In this document: positions 1 to 9,594 of the stretch, in pieces | Layout: each line of letters begins with the position of its first letter | How positions within the stretch are numbered: the first letter of the stretch is position 1 | Source: Tenuifilum sp. 4138str | Lineage (GTDB): Bacteria; Bacteroidota; Bacteroidia; Bacteroidales; Tenuifilaceae | DNA: 64,000 nt | Reading direction: 5' to 3' | NCBI RefSeq assembly: GCF_041102575.1 | Contig: NZ_JBGCUE010000008.1 | Span: 1 to 64,000 of the forward strand | Notes under the pieces: generated by a model | Seen by the model: the letters and a program-made list of their open reading frames with translations, nothing else | Told to the model about the DNA's origin: nothing | The model's database searches: none | Made by a program: the position numbers and the translations under genes

Positions 1-157
1 TCTCCTGACAGGAGAGGGGCGAAGCAATAAGGAAACCTTATTGCAGGGCTAAAGTCTCCCCTCTCAGGGGAGATTTAAAGGGGTCATCTGGGTTGAATGT
101 GGGATACGACCTCACACCAGCACTTTTCCCTGAGAGGGAATGGAGCGGAAGAAGCAA

Positions 158-460
158 GCAGAGGCATAAAAGCCTGACCCGGCAATGGGTCGAGGGTGAA
201 ACGTGGCGGTGGGCCTAGTAAGCGATACCACATGAGCCACGCAACAGGCGTGGCGAATTGTATCGCGTGGCAGTTCCACCCGCGGGGAACCCATCGGGTC
301 GGGCTTTTCAGCCTTGATTTTCTTTGGTTCTTTCTTGTATCAAGACAAGAAAGAACATGTAAATCGCTCTTAGCTATGTTTTTCTGTTGCGATGCAAAGC
401 CTCATCCTTGTTCTTTGGAAAATGTAATGCGTGCATCGCTTAATATTTTGAATACCACAA
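158..460. repeat. Dispersed ~300-bp repeat, copy A
   Basis: This block is closely similar to 52668-52965, with substitutions and small indels. It begins around GCATAAAAGCCTGACCCGG and runs past a perfect hairpin (12-bp arms at 327-338 and 345-356, 6-nt loop). A long imperfect inverted repeat pairs about 168-205 with about 268-310, so the transcript or single strand could fold over its whole left half. Both strands show short open frames, but these are equally conserved in the other copy and look like by-products of the structure. No transposase is linked. It could be a non-autonomous mobile element or a REP-like structural repeat. Confidence 0.75.
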
Positions 461-462
461 TT

Positions 463-507
463 CCCAGGGTTAAAACCCTGGGCTAATGAGATTTGCCCTT
501 TCAGGGC
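463..507. repeat. Pair of short REP-like palindromes
   Basis: Two adjacent perfect hairpins are visible: a 9-bp stem (CCCAGGGTT, 463-471, with 474-482) and a 5-bp stem (GCCCT 495-499 with 503-507). A related motif (cgccc-tacagggc) recurs near 618-630 and 52990-53001. These are small palindromes of the kind scattered between genes in Bacteroidota; no function is assigned. Confidence 0.6.
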
Positions 508-568
508 GATTTGTGTGCGTCTAAAGGCGTGTGCTAGTTTGTGAGTTCTTAAATCTTAAATCTTAAAT

Positions 569-740
569 CGAGATCCCTCGACTACGCTCGGGATGACAAT
601 GGAGTTGTAAATATTACGCCCCTACAGGGCTGGAAGCGTTGTTCGTTGTTCGTGAAGCTATTGCCATGTTGATCTAAGCGAAACGTCTCAAGGGGTCGTT
701 TAGAGATCCTTCGCTGCGCGCAGGATGTCAGGAATGTGTA
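569..740. repeat. REP-like repeats (GATCC..CGCTC..GGATGACA family)
   Basis: Two members of a dispersed family lie here: one at about 570-602 and a longer one at about 660-735 reading through AAACGTCTCAAGGGG and GAGATCCTTCGCTGCG. The same text recurs at 52470-52546, 53028-53125 and 53245-53275. Each contains a short imperfect palindrome around the ATCC...GGAT ends. The sequence after it (tttttgttaactaaac, 740-760) also recurs at 53280-53298, so the shared unit is larger than the palindrome. Confidence 0.65.
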
Positions 741-835
741 TTTTTGTTAACTAAACGACATTGATTAATGAATTTGATAAATTTTCGAAATTTATTGACG
801 AATATCTATTAAACCTAAGTGTCACGAGTTTAGAG

Positions 836-935
836 GAATGATTCGGAATGATTCGGAATGATTCGGAATGATTCGGAATGATTCGGAATAGTCGGAATAC
901 AATAGAGTTAGAATAAGTTAAAGGAATAGTCAAAA
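836..935. repeat. 10-bp tandem repeat with composite tail (inverted copy)
   Basis: Five consecutive copies of ATTCGGAATG/A occupy 841-890 with an exact 10-bp period. They are followed by GTCGGAATAC and a tail rich in agttag/aaagg. Read on the minus strand, this is the same composite (TTCCTNTAACTT...CTAACTC...ATTCCGACT...CATTCCGA) seen in plus orientation at 26354-26440 and 48226-48300. No gene overlaps it. Confidence 0.7.
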
Positions 936-1074
936 GTGAACATTTAAACCAAAATTCTTTCAGTGAGAAATAATGTTGGTGAATCGACTTACAAAAGCCC
1001 CTTCATTCCAAAATTTCGGAATGAATAGACTTAATAAGCCGGTGAGAGTGCTTTATATCGACAATTCTTGGTTA

Positions 1075-1097
1075 AAAAGCCCCGCCAGGGGGCTTTT
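1075..1097 (-). terminator. Rho-independent terminator of the oxidoreductase operon
   Basis: A 9-bp perfect stem (AAAAGCCCC 1075-1083 with 1089-1097) with a 5-nt loop is followed on the minus strand by a T run. It lies 12 bp past the stop of the last gene of the minus-strand operon that ends at 1109. Confidence 0.8.
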
Positions 1098-1108
1098 AGG
1101 GATGGGTT

Positions 1109-1564
1109 TTAGTTATCCTTTAGAACGTATTCATCGTATTCCAGTTCAAAACGTAGTTTATGGCGCGATTCTTCCTGTGCCAGCTGCTTGAATAGTTCCT
1201 TGTACTCAGTTTTATCAACTTTTTCAGAAAGGGCAAGGTATAGCTTAAAGGCCGCCTTTTCGCGTTTCATGGCCAGAATAAGTGCCTGCTCGTAGGTCAT
1301 GTCGTCGCGCTCGGAGTCGAGCACAACGTAATCGGCAATCTTTAGGTCAACCACTTTCTCGGTTGGGAGGGTAATAACTCCCTCTTCCTTTATCTTGGCA
1401 AGTCGTGCCTTATGCATCATTTCCTCGCGGGCAAACTGTTCAAATATATGCCGCATATCGTTGTTCCGTGCTTTTGCGGCTAACCGGTTGTAAAAATCAA
1501 CCGCATCCTGTTCACGGGCTATGGCAAAGTCCAAAATATCATTAATGTTGGAAAACTCTTTCAT
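1109..1564 (-). CDS. Rubrerythrin-like ferritin-fold diiron protein
   Basis: This 151-residue four-helix protein has the rubrerythrin/ferritin-like pattern: AIAREQDAVDFY near residues 14-25, then FAREEMMHK near 45-53 and a second E...EESRHK near residues 125-136, which supply Glu and His ligands for a diiron site. The C-terminal rubredoxin domain of classical rubrerythrin is absent, so it depends on an external electron donor. Such proteins reduce peroxide or act as iron/ferritin-like sensors in anaerobes. Its start overlaps the end of the upstream 1,237-residue oxidoreductase gene by 23 bp, so the two are translationally coupled. That gene supplies NAD(P)H/ferredoxin electron transfer, which makes it a plausible electron source; this partnership is inference. 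Confidence 0.85.
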   Translation of the reverse strand: MKEFSNINDILDFAIAREQDAVDFYNRLAAKARNNDMRHIFEQFAREEMMHKARLAKIKEEGVITLPTEKVVDLKIADYVVLDSERDDMTYEQALILAMKREKAAFKLYLALSEKVDKTEYKELFKQLAQEESRHKLRFELEYDEYVLKDN

Positions 1565-4500
1565 GGCTATGGGTTTTTGCGTTAATCAATTTGTTTTCAA
1601 ATTCAACATCAAAGTTGTGCATCAAATAGCTGCAACCTGCATGGAATTGAAGGTGTTGCCCCTCGCTGGAGGTTTGTGTAAACTGTAGATACTTACCAGA
1701 TTCTGTTTGCGGCAAAAGCGATAGTATTTCGGTTTGGATATCGTAAATATCGGTTGGGCTATTCACCCCAAACCCATTCAGCAGCTTGGTAAGTAAATCG
1801 GCAGTTGTTAACGCAACCTTAGGTTTTACACCTACCTCAAACTGTTGGATGGTATGGTTGGTGTTGGTGAACGAACCTCCACTCTCATACCAAAGCGAAG
1901 CAGGAAGGACTATATCGGCAATTTGGGCTGTTTCAGTTAAAAACGCATCGATTACCACCTTAAATCTTACTTTTTGTAAGTAATCCTTCACGGCTGCTTT
2001 ATGCTTGGCAGTTCCAATTGGGTCTTCGCCTACAATGAGAATATTTGATAAACTTCCTTTTTCTAAAAGTTCTACCAGGTTGTTTTTTTTGCTCGGTAAA
2101 CTTTCAACCCCCCATTTTCTCTTAAGTTTGTCGGCAAATTCCTGGTTAGTTATATCCTGTAAGCCTAATCCCCAATTGGGGTTTAAACCCATGTCCGATA
2201 GCCCATGTGAATTATTCTTAGGTTTTAAGGAAATCAAGCCGCCAGCTGTTTTGCCCAATTTGCCAGTAATCAGCATTAAGTTCATAATTTCAGCAGCGGT
2301 ATTATCGGAGACCTCGGCTTCGGCAAAAATTAACAGTGCGCCATAATCGTTATTGAATTCATCGGCAAAACGCTCAATAACACTCCGTTCGCAACCAGCC
2401 TGTTCGCAAAGGTTTGCGTAATCTTCCAGAAGTAAATTTGCGCTGTAAGCGCCAAAACCTTCACAGTGGTCGCCAATAAACACCATATTTTGCTTGTTAC
2501 CACTTAGTAGGTAATGGTTAGCCGCTTTAATGAAATGGTAGTATGAGTCTACCTTTATGAACTCTTTTGACCTATTGGACAGGTTCGATTCTTCCTTGGC
2601 AATTACGGTCACCGGTTTTTTCGATGCATTTACCATGTAACCAGCCACGGCGTTGTATCGGTTTATTTGAGTTGCAAATAGGTAGATATGGTTGGCTTTG
2701 CTTATATCGCCAAACATTGAACTCTGGATACTGTCAGACGTAAATCCGTTACCTGTGCCAAGGTAATGGAAACTACCAGCATTATTGGTTTTTGCGCCTG
2801 CCCGAGCAAGTTTCTGAACCAGGTATTGCTCCTCGTTGGTTAAAATTGCTCCAGCAAAAAAGGCGTTTGCATCGGGGTCAACGGATTTAAACTTTTGGTT
2901 GATAATATCGAAAGCCTCTTGGTAGCTGATTTCAACAAATTTGTTTCCCTCTTTTTTTAGTGGCTTGGTTAAACGGTTGATGCTATTGAACTCCCTGTAC
3001 CCGAACTTACCGTACATGCATAGGTTTGCATCGGTATTCACTTGACCATTAGCACCTGTTACACGCATTAGGTATCCGCTCTTATGGTGGAAGGTAAGCG
3101 TACAGCCCACAGAGCAGTATCCACAAATGGTTTCGAACTTATCGGTTTTAACGGGTCCGGGCTTAAAAGGTACATTCTCAGTGATAGCTCCTGTAGGGCA
3201 AGCAGAAATACACAAACCGCACGATTCGCAAGTAGTGTCGGCAAGGTTATCGCCAAAGGCGGGTGCTACAAATGTGTCGAATCCACGCTTAACAAGCGTA
3301 AGGGCGTTAGCTCCCACTATTTCCTTGCAAACGCGGACGCACCTTGAGCAAAGTATACACTTGTTATTATCAATTTCGATGAAAGGGTGGGTGAAGTTAA
3401 CATCAAACTCCTTATGGTCGCCCATAAATCGGAGTTGGTCGGCCTGATAGGTATCGGCGTGGCGTTTTAGGTCGCACTCAAAGTATTCAACACATCCACA
3501 TTCTAAGCAGCGAGCAGTTTCGTGCATGGCTTGTTCATGGGTATAGCCAAGCTCAACTTCCTTGAAGTTGACACGCTGGGTTGCTTCCATTACGGGCATT
3601 TCCTCGCGCTGCTGTTTTTGGTATCGGGTTACAAAATCGTTGCTGGACAGCTTGCGGAAATTATCCTTTTTGCTAAGGAACTCCTTGCGGGGTGGAACAA
3701 CTGGCTGTCCCGTAAGGTACAAGTGGCAGCTATGCGAGGCAAGTTTAGCCTGTGCTATTGCCTCGATAATGGTTGCAGGGCCGGTTACGCCATCGCCTGC
3801 AGCGAAAACCGATGGTATGCCCGTTTGGAGGGTTTGCCTATCAGCCTCAATATCGCCCCATTTGGTAACCTTCAGTTCACCATGCCGGGAGTGTTTGTTG
3901 ATGTCGTCGAGGAAATCAACCTCGGTTTTTTGGCCAATGGCTGCCAGGATATAGTCGAACTCCATTTCAAACTCTGAGCCCTCAACCGGAACAGGGCGTC
4001 GACGCCCTGATGCATCGGGATCGCCAAGCTCCATGCGGATAAGAGTCATCGATTTTACCTTGCCATCGGCGGTTTTGTTTACCCTAACCGGTGCGGTTAG
4101 GAACATGTACTTTACACCTTCGAGTTTTGACTCGTGTATTTCTATTGGGTTTGCAGGCATTTCGGCCTCAGTTCGGCGATAGATAACGGTTACATCGGTG
4201 CTGCCGCATCGGATTGAGGTTCTGCAGCAGTCCATTGCTGTGTTTCCACCTCCAACAACGGCAATGCGTTTACCTTTGAAGTCGTAACGCTGGCCAGTAA
4301 CCTCCATGTTGCGGAGGAAATCGATGCCGGAAAAAACTCCATCGGCATCATCGCCTTCAGCGCCAAGTAACTGTCCCCTTTGGGAGCCAATGGTTAGTAT
4401 GGTTGCATCATAGTTCTCGGCTATGGTTTTGTAGCTTAAATTCTTGCCAAGGCGCTGGTTGTAAAAGATTTTTACACCAAGCTCGGTAATGGTTGACACC

Positions 4501-5255
4501 TCCTTGTCCAGTATATCGTTGGGTAAACGATATTCCGGTATTCCATACCGGAGCCATCCCCCTGCGTGGGGTTGGGCTTCATATATGTCGCACTGATGAC
4601 CTTTCTGCTGAAGGAAGTATGCTGCCGACAGCCCCCCTGGACCAGCCCCAATAATTGCCACCTTTTTCCCTGTAGAGGGTGCAATGGTTGGTTTGTAGTG
4701 GTGCTCCGATTCCATATCGCGGTCGGCTGCAAAGCGTTTTAGGTAATCGATACCAACCCCGTTGCCCTCATCCATGTAATTCCTACGACATGCAGCCTCA
4801 CAAGGGCGAACGCATACTCTACCGCAGATTGCAGGTAGGGGGTTAACCTGTTTGATTAAACCAATGGCCTCACTGTAAAGTCCTTTCTCAATCAGCGAGA
4901 TATAGCCCTGAACATCAACGCCGGCCGGGCAGCGTTCGCGACAGGGCGCAACACAGTCGGCGTAGTGGTTGCTCATTATTAGGTCGAGCGCTGTCTTACG
5001 CGCCTTATAAACCCTCTCGTTGTCAGTGTTTATTTTCATTCCTTCGGCCACCCTGGTGGAGCAAGAGGGCTGGAGATTCCGTTGACCCTCAATTTCAACC
5101 ACGCAAACATAGCACGACGAATAGGGCTCAAGCCTTGGGTCGTTACAAAGGGTAGGGATTTCGATGCCATGACGGCGGGCAACATCAAGAATATACTCGC
5201 CTTTACTTGCGGTTGTGTTTTTACCGTTTAGAACTATATTGACCAATTCGCTCAT
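1542..5255 (-). CDS. NuoG/HydA-like subunit fused to a GltD-type flavoprotein and a degenerate molybdopterin domain
   Basis: The 1,237-residue protein reads, in order: a [2Fe-2S] ferredoxin domain with C37, C48, C51 and C65; a GltD-type Fe-S segment with C101, C105 and C109; a two-dinucleotide flavoprotein (GAGPGG near 203-208, GGGNTAMD near 340) like glutamate synthase small subunit and NfnB; a Cys-rich linker (CLECGC); two [4Fe-4S] sets (CILCSRC, CESCGLC); then a molybdopterin-oxidoreductase fold starting at CGYCSVGC. Where formate dehydrogenases carry Sec/Cys after TNN, this protein reads TNNAGSFHYLG with no Cys or Sec and a shortened loop, so formate or Mo catalysis is unlikely. With the NuoF- and NuoE-like genes upstream it resembles the Stn-type NADH/NADPH/ferredoxin transhydrogenase. 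A diverged NADPH-linked dehydrogenase is the alternative. Confidence 0.75.
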   Translation of the reverse strand: MSELVNIVLNGKNTTASKGEYILDVARRHGIEIPTLCNDPRLEPYSSCYVCVVEIEGQRNLQPSCSTRVAEGMKINTDNERVYKARKTALDLIMSNHYADCVAPCRERCPAGVDVQGYISLIEKGLYSEAIGLIKQVNPLPAICGRVCVRPCEAACRRNYMDEGNGVGIDYLKRFAADRDMESEHHYKPTIAPSTGKKVAIIGAGPGGLSAAYFLQQKGHQCDIYEAQPHAGGWLRYGIPEYRLPNDILDKEVSTITELGVKIFYNQRLGKNLSYKTIAENYDATILTIGSQRGQLLGAEGDDADGVFSGIDFLRNMEVTGQRYDFKGKRIAVVGGGNTAMDCCRTSIRCGSTDVTVIYRRTEAEMPANPIEIHESKLEGVKYMFLTAPVRVNKTADGKVKSMTLIRMELGDPDASGRRRPVPVEGSEFEMEFDYILAAIGQKTEVDFLDDINKHSRHGELKVTKWGDIEADRQTLQTGIPSVFAAGDGVTGPATIIEAIAQAKLASHSCHLYLTGQPVVPPRKEFLSKKDNFRKLSSNDFVTRYQKQQREEMPVMEATQRVNFKEVELGYTHEQAMHETARCLECGCVEYFECDLKRHADTYQADQLRFMGDHKEFDVNFTHPFIEIDNNKCILCSRCVRVCKEIVGANALTLVKRGFDTFVAPAFGDNLADTTCESCGLCISACPTGAITENVPFKPGPVKTDKFETICGYCSVGCTLTFHHKSGYLMRVTGANGQVNTDANLCMYGKFGYREFNSINRLTKPLKKEGNKFVEISYQEAFDIINQKFKSVDPDANAFFAGAILTNEEQYLVQKLARAGAKTNNAGSFHYLGTGNGFTSDSIQSSMFGDISKANHIYLFATQINRYNAVAGYMVNASKKPVTVIAKEESNLSNRSKEFIKVDSYYHFIKAANHYLLSGNKQNMVFIGDHCEGFGAYSANLLLEDYANLCEQAGCERSVIERFADEFNNDYGALLIFAEAEVSDNTAAEIMNLMLITGKLGKTAGGLISLKPKNNSHGLSDMGLNPNWGLGLQDITNQEFADKLKRKWGVESLPSKKNNLVELLEKGSLSNILIVGEDPIGTAKHKAAVKDYLQKVRFKVVIDAFLTETAQIADIVLPASLWYESGGSFTNTNHTIQQFEVGVKPKVALTTADLLTKLLNGFGVNSPTDIYDIQTEILSLLPQTESGKYLQFTQTSSEGQHLQFHAGCSYLMHNFDVEFENKLINAKTHSHERVFQH

Positions 5256-5293
5256 TTCAAATCAATTTAATGCGTTTAATCATCAACGTTTGG

Positions 5294-7072
5294 TTAACTC
5301 TTGGTAATAGCATCGAAACGGCAGCTGTTGTAGCAATCGCCGCATTTAATGCAAATATCCTGATTGATGTGGTGAACTTTTTTCCGTTCGCCATCAATGG
5401 CTTTAACCGGGCATTTTACGGCACAAACGGTACATCCGGTACACTTGTTGGGGTCAATCTCGTAGGTAAGTAGTTTCTTGCAGCTGTGGGCTGGGCATTT
5501 CTTGTCGCGGATGTGAGCCTCATACTCATGCCGGAAATACTTGATTGTGGTAAGTACAGGGTTAGGTGCTGTTTGACCCAAGCCGCACAGAGAACTCTCC
5601 CTTACCTGCAGGGCTAATTCCTCCAGTTTTTCAATATCGCCTTCCTGGCCTTCGCCTTCGGTGATGCGGGTGAGAATCTCCAGCATTCGTTTGGTACCAA
5701 TGCGGCAGAAGGTGCACTTACCGCACGATTCCTTTTGGGTGAAATCAAGGAAGAACCTTGCCACATCAACCATGCAGGTGGTTTCGTCCATCACTACCAT
5801 GCCCCCAGAACCCATGATGGCTCCGGTTGCGGTAACCTGTTCATAATCGACCTGAATGTCGATAAGATGTTCGGGAATACAACCGCCCGAGGGACCTCCA
5901 AGCTGAACGGCCTTGAACTTTTTATCGTTTTGTATGCCACCGCCAAGCTTGTAGATAATATCGCGCAGCGGTGTTCCCATGGGTACTTCAACAAGTCCGC
6001 CGTGTTTTATTTTGCCTGTTAGGGCAAATACCTTAGTTCCCTTGCTCTTTTCGGTACCATACTTGTTGTACGACTCGGCTCCGTTTGCTACAATGTAAGG
6101 TACATTGGCGTAGGTCTCCACGTTGTTTATATTCGATGGTTTTTGCCAAAGACCTTTTTCAGCAGGGAAAGGAGGACGTTTTGATGGCATACCCCTTTTC
6201 CCCTCAATGGAAGCCATAAGGGCGGTTTCCTCACCGCAAACAAAAGCTCCGGCACCCTCCTTAATGAAGATATCGAAATTGAAACCTTGGATTCCCATGA
6301 TGTTTTTGCCCAGGTAGCCATGCTCACGAGCCTGAGCCAAAGCAATATTTAGCCTTTTAATGGCCAATGGATACTCAGCACGGCAGTATATTACCCCCTC
6401 GGTGGCGCCTATAGCGTATGCGCCGATTATCATCCCTTCAAGTACTGCATGGGGGTCGCCTTCGAGCAGTGAACGATCCATGAATGCGCCTGGGTCGCCC
6501 TCATCGGCGTTGCAAATGATGTACTTCTCTTCCGATTGATTGGCGTGGGCAAAGCGCCATTTCATGCCGGTTGGAAAACCTCCACCACCACGGCCACGTA
6601 GGCCTGAGTCAATAATGGTTTGAATGATTTGCTCTGGCGAAAGGGCTTCGTTTGCAATCTTTCTTAAAGCCTGATAACCACCACGTGCCTCGTATTCGTG
6701 GATATTCTCGGGGTCAATATAACCACAATTCCTTAGCGCAATCTTGACCTGGCCGTCAAAATACGATTGATCAGGGGTGGGGAATAAATCGGTTTTTACC
6801 ACATACTCCTTTATGGGATTGTGCCCCAAAACGTGTTGCTGTATAATTTCAATGGCTTTGTCCTCATCAACATCGCCATAAATCATTGATCCATTTTCAT
6901 CTACCACCTCAACAAGCGGTTCGCGAAAACACATGCCAATACAGCTGGTTTTTGCCAGCTCAAAGTCCAAATTATCGGCTTCCTTTAGAGCTTTTAACCT
7001 ATTGTATACCTTGTTGGCTCCGGCTGCAATTCCGCAACTACCTAAGCCAACAATAACTTTTGTTTCAGCCAT
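5294..7072 (-). CDS. NuoF/HydB-like NADH-binding flavoprotein subunit
   Basis: The 592-residue protein has the full HydB architecture. An N-terminal thioredoxin-like [2Fe-2S] domain (GLGSCG with C13, later CIGMC) precedes the FMN/NADH domain (GLRGRGGGGFPTGMKW and CNADEGDPGAFMDR), an SLBB region, the NuoF [4Fe-4S] motif ESCGKCTFCRIG, and a C-terminal 2x[4Fe-4S] ferredoxin domain (CTGCTVCAVKCP, CIKCGDCYNSC). It should oxidise or reduce NAD(H) through FMN. The C-terminal ferredoxin domain is the feature associated with flavin-based electron bifurcation in HydABC-like enzymes. It lies 46 bp after the NuoE-like gene and 38 bp before the large fused subunit, in one operon. Confidence 0.9.
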   Translation of the reverse strand: MAETKVIVGLGSCGIAAGANKVYNRLKALKEADNLDFELAKTSCIGMCFREPLVEVVDENGSMIYGDVDEDKAIEIIQQHVLGHNPIKEYVVKTDLFPTPDQSYFDGQVKIALRNCGYIDPENIHEYEARGGYQALRKIANEALSPEQIIQTIIDSGLRGRGGGGFPTGMKWRFAHANQSEEKYIICNADEGDPGAFMDRSLLEGDPHAVLEGMIIGAYAIGATEGVIYCRAEYPLAIKRLNIALAQAREHGYLGKNIMGIQGFNFDIFIKEGAGAFVCGEETALMASIEGKRGMPSKRPPFPAEKGLWQKPSNINNVETYANVPYIVANGAESYNKYGTEKSKGTKVFALTGKIKHGGLVEVPMGTPLRDIIYKLGGGIQNDKKFKAVQLGGPSGGCIPEHLIDIQVDYEQVTATGAIMGSGGMVVMDETTCMVDVARFFLDFTQKESCGKCTFCRIGTKRMLEILTRITEGEGQEGDIEKLEELALQVRESSLCGLGQTAPNPVLTTIKYFRHEYEAHIRDKKCPAHSCKKLLTYEIDPNKCTGCTVCAVKCPVKAIDGERKKVHHINQDICIKCGDCYNSCRFDAITKS

Positions 7073-7118
7073 TTTTATTACGCGTTATATTGTTTTAAAG
7101 GTTGATGTAACTTGTAGG

Positions 7119-7652
7119 TTACTCACCTTTAGTTTGAGTTTCCTTTATCTTAATGTCCTTAACTATTTTCACAGCTGAGCTACCGGTAAGCTTTCCGTAG
7201 GTTTCTTCATCAATCATCATTACCGGTGCAAGCGAACAGCATCCTAAGCAGGCTACTGTTTCGAGCGTAAATAGCTTATCGGGCGTGGTTTCACCGTCGT
7301 TTACCTTAAGGGCCTCTTTCAGGGCTGTTGAAATGGCATCGGCGCCCTGAACGTGGCATGCAGTGCCATGGCAAACCTTAATGATATGCTTACCAACCGG
7401 CGATAGGCGAAATTGTGCGTAGAATGTAGCCACACCATACATATCGCTCAGGGTTAAGCCGGTTTCATGGGCAATTAGCTCAAAGGCAGAGCGGGGAATA
7501 TAGCCGTAAATGGACTGCACCCCTTGTAGCAATGGGATTAAATTTCCTTTTTTCCCCTTATACTTTTTGATAAGTGGCTCAATCAGCGCTAAATCGACTT
7601 CATCGGCAGGAATGCTACTTGCTGGTTTTGTGAGTATACGTTGAACTCGCAT
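7119..7652 (-). CDS. NuoE/HydC-like [2Fe-2S] subunit
   Basis: This 177-residue thioredoxin-fold ferredoxin has the NuoE ligand pattern: CHGTAC in the middle and ACLGCC near residue 135, and the family motif YGVATFYAQF. Upstream of the fold is the helical segment LIPLLQGVQSIYGYIP typical of NuoE/HydC. It forms the electron-transfer partner of the NuoF-like flavoprotein encoded next. It is the first gene of the four-gene minus-strand operon. It is paralogous to the 58365 gene of the hydrogenase operon. Confidence 0.9.
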   Translation of the reverse strand: MRVQRILTKPASSIPADEVDLALIEPLIKKYKGKKGNLIPLLQGVQSIYGYIPRSAFELIAHETGLTLSDMYGVATFYAQFRLSPVGKHIIKVCHGTACHVQGADAISTALKEALKVNDGETTPDKLFTLETVACLGCCSLAPVMMIDEETYGKLTGSSAVKIVKDIKIKETQTKGE

Positions 7653-7785
7653 GGTTAAGAATGATTAGATATTCAATGTTTTAGGTTGATATGAAAACAT
7701 ATTGATTACTCAATACAAAAAAAAGACTTTTTTGGTTTGGTTGTTCTATTCATGGGCAATAAAAGGGGATGTTTTTCAAAGCGAA

Positions 7786-7822
7786 AAACGGAGCACAAGG
7801 CAATGGGCCTCATGCTCCGTTT
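7786..7822 (-). terminator. Terminator downstream of gdhA
   Basis: A 10-bp perfect stem (AAACGGAGCA 7786-7795 with 7813-7822) and a 17-nt loop are followed on the minus strand by TTTTT. It lies about 47 bp beyond the gdhA stop codon and separates gdhA from the operon that starts at 7652. Confidence 0.7.
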
Positions 7823-7868
7823 GTTACAAAACTATAGGTTAGCGCAAATAGTTTTCATCTCAAATCAT

Positions 7869-9594
<1,726 letters not shown>

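Noticed and set aside
112-486. Overlapping open frames on both strands in the left repeat
   Set aside because: They lie in the dispersed repeat, have partners in the second copy on both strands, and follow the hairpin structure; no independent sign of coding.
836-890. CRISPR array
   Set aside because: The 10-bp units are contiguous without spacers, and the 300-bp repeats elsewhere are coding; no cas genes were found.
973-1191. Short plus-strand frame over the operon terminator
   Set aside because: Runs through the terminator and into the end of the rubrerythrin-like gene on the other strand; no family resemblance.
1542-5255. Annotation as formate dehydrogenase alpha subunit
   Set aside because: The catalytic Cys/Sec segment is missing and a GltD-type module is inserted, so the name would mislead.
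7690-7712. Rex- or FNR-like operator upstream of the minus-strand oxidoreductase operon
   Set aside because: Only a short ATATG/CATAT inverted pair is present; spacing and bases do not match either consensus.
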